DNA from: an uncultured Tolumonas sp.
GTDB lineage: Bacteria > Pseudomonadota > Gammaproteobacteria > Enterobacterales > Aeromonadaceae
Reading direction: 5' to 3'
DNA: 57,500 bases
Assembly: GCF_963676665.1 (NCBI RefSeq)
Contig: NZ_OY781369.1
Coordinates: 30,001-87,500, forward strand
Below, in pieces: positions 49,742 to 57,500 of this stretch. Each line of letters begins with the position of its first letter. Positions within the stretch are counted from its first letter, which is position 1. The notes under the pieces are model-generated. The model had not been told where the DNA came from. It did no database searches and was given only the letters and a program-made list of their open reading frames with translations. The translations under genes were made by a program, and so were the position numbers.

Positions 49742-50887
49742 ATGAGTAATCTTGATTTTTTTCAGATGTACCGCGATATTATCGCGCTCCCATCGATCAG
49801 CAGCACAGATCCTGCCTGGGATCAGAGTAATAAAGGTGTGATCGAACTGCTCGCATCGTGGTTTGAACAATTTGGTATGCAGATCGACATTACGCCAGTG
49901 CCAGGTACAGCAGGAAAACTGAATCTGATCGCAACCATTGGCAGTGGTGACGGTGGGCTGCTCCTTGCCGGCCACACTGATACCGTACCTTTTGATGCCG
50001 GACGTTGGCAAAAAGATCCATTCCAGCTAACGCAAGAAGGTGATCGTATTTATGGTCTTGGAACCATCGATATGAAAGGCTTTTTTGTTTTTATTGCCGA
50101 AGCACTAAAAGATATCGACCTAACTCAGCTGAAAAAACCATTACGTATTCTGGCGACTGCCGACGAAGAGACCAGCATGGCGGGCGCAAAAGCGATTGCC
50201 GATGCCCATCCAATCCGACCAGATTATGCGGTGATTGGTGAACCGACAGGTTTAGTGCCGGTATTTATGCATAAAGGTCACATGTCTGAAGCGATCAGAG
50301 TGACAGGCAAAAGCGGGCACTCATCAAACCCGGCAAATGGCGTCAATGCCATCGAAATTATGCATAAAGTACTGAGTAAAGTGCTGGTGATGCAGCAGGA
50401 ATTAAAGCAGAAATATAACAACGCTCATTTTGATGTGCCCTACCCGACGTTAAATCTGGGCAGTATTCATGGTGGCGACAGCGCTAACCGTATTTGTGGT
50501 GGTTGTGAACTGTGTATCGATTTACGCCCAATTCCCGGTGTCATGCCAGAAGATTTAATTGCCGAGTTAAAACGCCATTTGGCACCGGTAGAAGCGGAAT
50601 ATCCAGGTGCCATCAGTCTTGAACATCTGCATGAACCCGTGCCGCCGTATGGGTGTGATGAGAATTCATTGCTGGTCAAAGAAGCCGAAGTGCTGAGTGG
50701 CCATCCGGCAGAAGTGGTGAATTACTGTACCGAAGCGCCTTTTATTCAGCAACTCGGCTGCGAAACGATCGTGATGGGGCCCGGCTACATTACTCAAGCA
50801 CACCAGCCAGATGAATACCTTGATCTATCCTTTGTTAAACCAACAACGGAATTGATCCGCCATTTGGTGCAACGTTTCTGTTTATAA
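49742..50887 (+). CDS. argE: Acetylornithine deacetylase
   Basis: Removes acetate from N-acetylornithine in the linear arginine pathway. The 381-residue M20-family metallopeptidase has metal ligands His78 (GHTDTVP), Asp110 (GTIDMKG) and the catalytic Glu142/143 (DEETSMAG). A strong AAGGAGG precedes the ATG by six bases. Its presence shows that acetyl groups are not recycled by an ArgJ-type enzyme at this locus. It is divergent from argCBF. Confidence 0.96.
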   Translation: MSNLDFFQMYRDIIALPSISSTDPAWDQSNKGVIELLASWFEQFGMQIDITPVPGTAGKLNLIATIGSGDGGLLLAGHTDTVPFDAGRWQKDPFQLTQEGDRIYGLGTIDMKGFFVFIAEALKDIDLTQLKKPLRILATADEETSMAGAKAIADAHPIRPDYAVIGEPTGLVPVFMHKGHMSEAIRVTGKSGHSSNPANGVNAIEIMHKVLSKVLVMQQELKQKYNNAHFDVPYPTLNLGSIHGGDSANRICGGCELCIDLRPIPGVMPEDLIAELKRHLAPVEAEYPGAISLEHLHEPVPPYGCDENSLLVKEAEVLSGHPAEVVNYCTEAPFIQQLGCETIVMGPGYITQAHQPDEYLDLSFVKPTTELIRHLVQRFCL

Positions 50888-51015
50888 CCAAAACAGTGCA
50901 CTTTTTTTGTATTTTTATGGCGTTCACTCGTTGATCTGCCAACAAGATTACTGATAATTGGAACTGCTCGCGGGGTACTTGCTGTATGCCCCGCTATTAT
51001 TGTAAGGACGACATA

Positions 51016-53649
51016 ATGAATGATATGTACGCGGCATTGCGCGGTAATGTTGGCATGCTTGGCCAACTGCTGGGCAAGACCATCAAGGAACATCTTGGCG
51101 AGGAATTTCTCGACAAGATCGAGAATATTCGTCAGCTGGCTAAATCTTCCCGTCAGGGTAACGAAGAAGACAGACAAAAACTGATATCTACGTTACAAAA
51201 CCTGAGCGATGACGAACTATTGCCTGTCGCGCGCGCATTCAGCCAATTTCTTAATCTGGCCAACGTAGCTGAACAGTTTCACTCCATGTCACGTCAGGGG
51301 GAATTGCATACTACAGCAGACCCACTGGACAAGTTGTTCGACAAACTGAAAAACGCGAACCTGTCTGAGCAGGAAATCATTGATACCGTATGTGAACTGG
51401 ACATCGAACTGGTTCTGACCGCACATCCAACCGAGGTTACGCGCCGCACGCTGATTCATAAACACGTACAACTTAACGAATGTTTGGAAGAATTGGAACT
51501 GCAGGATCTGACGCCTCGCGAATGCAAATTTATCCAACATCGCATTGAACAGCTGGTTAATCAGTCATGGCACACCAACGAAATCCGTCAACAACGCCCA
51601 ACGCCTGTTGATGAGGCGAAATGGGGTTTTGCGGTTATTGAAAACAATTTGTGGCCAGCCATTCCGTTATTTTTACGTAAACTGGATGACCGCTTACAAG
51701 AAAACTTTGGCATTCGTTTGCCACTACATGCGCACCCAATCCGTATTGCCTCCTGGATGGGTGGTGACCGCGACGGTAACCCATTTGTTACCGCTAAGGT
51801 GACACAAGAAGTCTTATTGCTGTCGCGCTGGGTGGCCATCAATCTGTTCCTGACCGATATTCAGGAACTGGTTTCTGAGCTCTCGATGACTGACTGTAAT
51901 GACGAATTACGTCAACGTGTTGGTGAATGTGGCGAACCATATCGTGAGATGTTACGTGGTGTTCGTGACGCATTGCGTGAAACACAGCAAGCAGTTACCG
52001 CTAAGTTACAGGGCCAATACACTGAAAACCGCGATCTGATCACCCGAACCGAGCAGCTGCGTGAACCACTAGAACTCTGCTACCGCTCATTGCAAGCATG
52101 TGGGATGAGTATCATTGCCGATGGTATGTTGCTGGATGTCATGCGTAAGCTAGCCTGTTTTGGTATCAACCTGCTGAAACTGGATATTCGTCAGGATGGT
52201 GAACGCCACGGCCAAGTCTGCTCTGAACTGACCCAATATTTGGGGCTGGGCGATTACGCGCAATGGAACGAAAGCGAAAAACAAGAGTTCTTATTGAGAG
52301 AGCTGGAATCACGTCGTCCTTTGCTGCCAGCAAACTGGCAACCAAGTGCTGAATCACAAGAAGTTATCGATACTTGTCGTGTTATTGCGCAAACAGATCC
52401 AGATGCTTTCGGGATCTATATCATCTCGATGGCACGTCAACCATCTGACGTATTAGCCGTACAACTGCTGCTGAAAGAAGTCGGCTGCAAGTTCCAGATG
52501 CCAATTGCACCGCTGTTCGAAACACAAAACGACCTACAAAATGCCGCGGCAGTATTAAATCGTCTGTTGTCCGTGGAATGGTATCGTAACTATATCCGTG
52601 GCCAGCAATACGTCATGATCGGCTACTCCGACTCGGCGAAAGATGCCGGCATGATGTCAGCTGGCTGGGCACAATATCGTGCCATGGAAGAGCTGGTTGC
52701 GATCGCTGAGCGTGAAGATCTGAAGTTGACCCTGTTCCACGGTCGTGGCGGTACTATCGGCCGTGGCGGTGGACCAGCACATCAGGCAATTCTGTCGCAG
52801 CCACCGGGATCGCTAAAAGGTGGTTTCCGTGTCACCGAACAAGGTGAAATGATCCGCTTTAAGTTTGGTTTACCCGAAGTGGCGATCCATAACTTCAAGC
52901 TCTACACCAGTGCAGTCTTGGAAGCGAACTTGTTGCCACCACCGAAACCTAAAGCAGAGTGGTACGACGTGATGGATAAACTGTCAGAAATTTCCTGCCA
53001 GCATTATCGCAGTGTAGTGCGTGATGAACCGGATTTTGTCCCTTATTTCCGGGCCGCAACACCGGAAATGGAATTAGGTAAATTACCGCTGGGTTCCCGT
53101 CCATCAAAACGTAAACCGAATGGTGGTGTGGAATCATTGCGCGCGATTCCATGGATCTTTGCCTGGACACAAAACCGTCTGATGCTGCCATCCTGGTTGG
53201 GTGCTCATGTGGCACTGCAAGCCGTGATTGATGATGGCAAAGAAGGTGTATTGAAAGAAATGGATCAACAGTGGCCATTCTTCCGTACCCGACTGGAAAT
53301 GCTGGAAATGGTCTTCCTGAAGGCCGATCTCTGGTTAGCCGAATATTACGACCTGCGTCTTGCACCAGAAAATCTCTGGCCATTAGGTAAGCGCTTACGT
53401 CAGGAACTACAAGATTCTATCAATGTCATTCTGCAACTGCGTCCTAAACGTGGCGAACTGCTGGATGAACAGCCATGGATCAAAGAGTCAATTAAATTGC
53501 GTAATCCGTACACTGATCCATTGAACGTACTTCAGGTGGAATTGCTGCATCGTTCCCGTGCTAATCCAGACGAGGTGCATCCTCAGGTTGATCAAGCCTT
53601 GATGGTCACCATTGCAGGTATCGCTGCCGGTATGCGAAATACAGGCTAG
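51016..53649 (+). CDS. ppc: Phosphoenolpyruvate carboxylase
   Basis: Carboxylates phosphoenolpyruvate to oxaloacetate and refills the citric acid cycle. The 877-residue protein, close to the E. coli 883, has [13 protein letters not shown] with catalytic His137, [19 protein letters not shown] and the glycine loop [14 protein letters not shown]. It ends with the canonical MRNTG. The ATG at 51016 with TAAGGA upstream is chosen; an in-frame ATG at 50986 has no family support. It lies 128 bases after argE and is closed by its own strong terminator. Oxaloacetate feeds aspartate, which links loosely to the arginine and methionine genes nearby. Confidence 0.98.
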   Translation: MNDMYAALRGNVGMLGQLLGKTIKEHLGEEFLDKIENIRQLAKSSRQGNEEDRQKLISTLQNLSDDELLPVARAFSQFLNLANVAEQFHSMSRQGELHTTADPLDKLFDKLKNANLSEQEIIDTVCELDIELVLTAHPTEVTRRTLIHKHVQLNECLEELELQDLTPRECKFIQHRIEQLVNQSWHTNEIRQQRPTPVDEAKWGFAVIENNLWPAIPLFLRKLDDRLQENFGIRLPLHAHPIRIASWMGGDRDGNPFVTAKVTQEVLLLSRWVAINLFLTDIQELVSELSMTDCNDELRQRVGECGEPYREMLRGVRDALRETQQAVTAKLQGQYTENRDLITRTEQLREPLELCYRSLQACGMSIIADGMLLDVMRKLACFGINLLKLDIRQDGERHGQVCSELTQYLGLGDYAQWNESEKQEFLLRELESRRPLLPANWQPSAESQEVIDTCRVIAQTDPDAFGIYIISMARQPSDVLAVQLLLKEVGCKFQMPIAPLFETQNDLQNAAAVLNRLLSVEWYRNYIRGQQYVMIGYSDSAKDAGMMSAGWAQYRAMEELVAIAEREDLKLTLFHGRGGTIGRGGGPAHQAILSQPPGSLKGGFRVTEQGEMIRFKFGLPEVAIHNFKLYTSAVLEANLLPPPKPKAEWYDVMDKLSEISCQHYRSVVRDEPDFVPYFRAATPEMELGKLPLGSRPSKRKPNGGVESLRAIPWIFAWTQNRLMLPSWLGAHVALQAVIDDGKEGVLKEMDQQWPFFRTRLEMLEMVFLKADLWLAEYYDLRLAPENLWPLGKRLRQELQDSINVILQLRPKRGELLDEQPWIKESIKLRNPYTDPLNVLQVELLHRSRANPDEVHPQVDQALMVTIAGIAAGMRNTG

Positions 53650-53659
53650 TAAACAACAT

Positions 53660-53689
53660 AAAGGCCGGGACTTCCCGGCCTTTTTTATT
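53660..53689 (+). terminator. Terminator after ppc
   Basis: AAAGGCCGGG (53660-53669) and CCCGGCCTTT (53674-53683) form a perfect 10-bp stem with a 4-base loop, followed by TTTATTT. It starts ten bases after the ppc stop. Confidence 0.95.
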
Positions 53690-53716
53690 TCATGATCAAT
53701 TAACAAGGAGATTGAA

Positions 53717-54178
53717 ATGACACCCGCTATTCGCTTCTTAAAACATATTGGTGCCGAATTTAAAGTGCATACCTATGAATGTAATGTCAGTGATGATTTT
53801 GGCAAACATTGCGCTCATCAACTTGGTATGGAAGAAGCTAAAGTATTTAAAACGCTTTTATTGCAGCATGAAAAACAAACCATCACCGCGATCATTCCAG
53901 TAAGCATGCGCTTAAATCTGAAAGCCTCGGCAAAAGCCGTACATTTGAAACAAGTAACCATGATGTTACCCGCAGATGCTGAACGCTTAACCGGCTATAA
54001 AGTCGGTGGTATTAGTCCGTTTGCCCAGAAAAAAGCATCAAAAACATTACTGGATGAGAGCGCACTAACACAGACATCTATTTTGGTGAGTGGTGGCAAG
54101 CGCGGTGTTTCCGTCGAAATTTCACCACAAGATATACTTACTCTGCTTGATGCTTCGGTAGCAAACATTAGCGAATAG
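53717..54178 (+). CDS. ybaK: YbaK/EbsC-type Cys-tRNA(Pro) deacylase
   Basis: Hydrolyses cysteine mischarged on tRNA-Pro in trans. The 153-residue protein is a single YbaK/ProX-like domain with VFKTLLLQ carrying the conserved lysine, YKVGGISPFAQKK with the GxxSP loop, and a final SGGKRGVSVEISPQDIL. AAGGAG lies seven bases before the ATG. It appears to be transcribed alone between the ppc terminator and its own. The alternative of a ProX or PrdX family member is less likely given the YbaK-type motifs. Confidence 0.9.
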   Translation: MTPAIRFLKHIGAEFKVHTYECNVSDDFGKHCAHQLGMEEAKVFKTLLLQHEKQTITAIIPVSMRLNLKASAKAVHLKQVTMMLPADAERLTGYKVGGISPFAQKKASKTLLDESALTQTSILVSGGKRGVSVEISPQDILTLLDASVANISE

Positions 54179-54198
54179 CCTCTTTTGAGGCTTTATTT
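54177..54198 (+). terminator. Terminator overlapping the end of ybaK
   Basis: AGCCTC (54177-54182) and GAGGCT (54187-54192) form a 6-bp stem with a TTTT loop, followed by TTATTT. It begins within the stop codon. Confidence 0.7.
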
Positions 54199-54432
54199 GC
54201 AATCGGCCTATATTATCGTAAATATATTCTTTTGATGAATGACCAAACAACAGCTAAGCTCAATTGAGCAGGCAAGAAAGAGATATTCCATAACATAATA
54301 AAAATGTCCGCTAAATGCATAGTACGTCATATAAGAACTTGGTTTACGACGGCAACTATGATTCCGAACTCTAAAATAGTAACAATGTGCAATATTAGTA
54401 CATTCGCTATATCGGATAGGAGCTAGAAGAGT

Positions 54433-54636
54433 ATGGATTCAAATTTAACCGAAATAAAAAATGCCCACCTTTTCATGGAATATCTGATGTGTATCGGTGC
54501 GAAATCGCCCCACTCACGGCGCGATGATTGGGAATTAGTTGATATTGATAAAAAGAGAGTCTTAGCCCGGATTAAAAAAGACACCAACGGTGACACAAAA
54601 TTCTTTATTTGTGCCGCCTTACTTGGCCGTAAATGA
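54433..54636 (+). CDS. Unrecognised 67-residue protein beside the rRNA operon
   Basis: I do not recognise this gene. It has a start with GGAG and AGAAGAG upstream, and encodes 67 mixed-charge residues (MDSNLTEIKNAHLFMEYLMC at the start, FFICAALLGRK at the end). There is no signal peptide, membrane segment or known motif; two cysteines are present. A terminator follows within 40 bases, which supports it as a real transcription unit. The 254 bases upstream hold the ybaK terminator and AT-rich sequence with no other gene seen. Codon use is not obviously foreign. Confidence 0.55.
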   Translation: MDSNLTEIKNAHLFMEYLMCIGAKSPHSRRDDWELVDIDKKRVLARIKKDTNGDTKFFICAALLGRK

Positions 54637-54670
54637 TGTTTTAATATCGAGTTTACTGAATTTCAGGCAA

Positions 54671-54700
54671 CAAAAAACCCCGCTGATGCAGGGTTTTTGT
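54671..54700. terminator. Bidirectional terminator: small gene and rRNA operon
   Basis: AAAAACCC and GGGTTTTT form an 8-bp stem around a 10-base loop, which itself can make a GC-TGAT-GC mini-stem. The A and T runs allow termination in both directions. On the plus strand it closes the 67-residue gene. On the minus strand it ends the rRNA operon 14 bases after the 5S gene. Confidence 0.85.
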
Positions 54701-54713
54701 GTCTTGCAATTAG

Positions 54714-54832
54714 GAGCCTGGCAGTGTCCTACTCTCACATGGCGAATGCCACACTACCATCGGCGCTACAACGTTTCACTTCTGTGTTCGGCATGGGTAC
54801 AGGTGGTTCCATCGCGCTATTGCCGCCAGGCA
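54714..54832 (-). rRNA. rrf: 5S ribosomal RNA
   Basis: The minus-strand sequence starts TGCCTGGCGGCAATAGCGCG and has CCCATGCCGAACACAGAAGTG and GCGCCGATGGTAGTGTGGC, all standard gammaproteobacterial 5S. The end CTGCCAGGC pairs with the start to close helix 1. Length about 119 bases. The 133 bases between it and the 23S gene contain no tRNA. Confidence 0.96.
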
Positions 54833-54965
54833 TATTCGGTTTACTTATCGCTGCTTGTGTTATCTCTCTCAGCAATAAGTCTTGGAAAGCTGTCCAACTA
54901 TCTCTAGTCAGTTTATCTATCAGTTCATCAATCAAACAAGCGCTTCAAAACTACTTGGGTGTTGT

Positions 54966-57500
<2,535 letters not shown>

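Noticed and set aside
54833-54965. Possible tRNA between 23S and 5S rRNA
   Set aside because: The 133-base spacer shows no tRNA T-loop or acceptor pattern.

Overview
The window looks like a chromosomal core segment of a gammaproteobacterium. The protein sequences are close to the E. coli, Shewanella and Vibrio versions, and the gene orders dprA-smg-yrdD-tsaC-aroE, def-fmt-rsmB-trkA, waaA/coaD/mutM and S10-spc-alpha are the classical ones. The combination suggests the Aeromonadales (Tolumonas-like). That placement is inferred from memory of gene order and sequence flavour, not from a search.

Layout. 1-5.0 kb (minus): a LysM exported protein, dprA, smg, a zinc-ribbon protein, an orphan purE, tsaC and a truncated aroE. 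5.1-10.7 kb (plus): def, fmt, rsmB, trkA and trkH, closed by a bidirectional terminator. 10.8-15.8 kb: nsrR (minus), trmL (plus), lexA with two SOS boxes, ubiA and ubiC (minus), a FliL-like gene (plus), glpG and glpE (minus). 15.8-20.7 kb (minus): a complete branched-chain amino acid ABC transporter, livKHMGF. 21.1-26.4 kb: waaA and kdkA (lipopolysaccharide inner core), a PA2778/PA2779-type lipoprotein peptidase pair, coaD, mutM and acyP. 26.4-31.1 kb: the metBL operon, divergent metJ with tandem met boxes between them, and a RimJ/RimL-like acetyltransferase.

31.3-45.2 kb (minus) is the complete S10-spc-alpha ribosomal protein supercluster, transcribed from rpsJ to rplQ: 28 genes including secY and rpoA. 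It has a recognisable S10 promoter and leader, a terminator between rpsQ and rplN, and an alpha-operon S4-type pseudoknot leader before rpsM. 45.2-50.9 kb is the arginine cluster: argC, argB, argF and argH on minus and argE divergent on plus, with a candidate pair of ARG boxes between argC and argE. argG is not in it. 51.0-54.6 kb (plus): ppc, a YbaK-type deacylase and one unrecognised small gene. From 54.7 kb to the end, on the minus strand, lie a 5S rRNA and most of a 23S rRNA whose 5' end is beyond the window.

No insertion sequence, prophage, CRISPR array, toxin-antitoxin or defence system was seen, and I do not find a convincing undescribed system. The items most worth a second look are the purK-less and atypical purE, the PA2778/PA2779 pair between kdkA and coaD, an orphan secreted FliL-like protein, an unexplained perfect inverted repeat between nsrR and trmL, and the arginine cluster that lacks argG and is split by a terminator.
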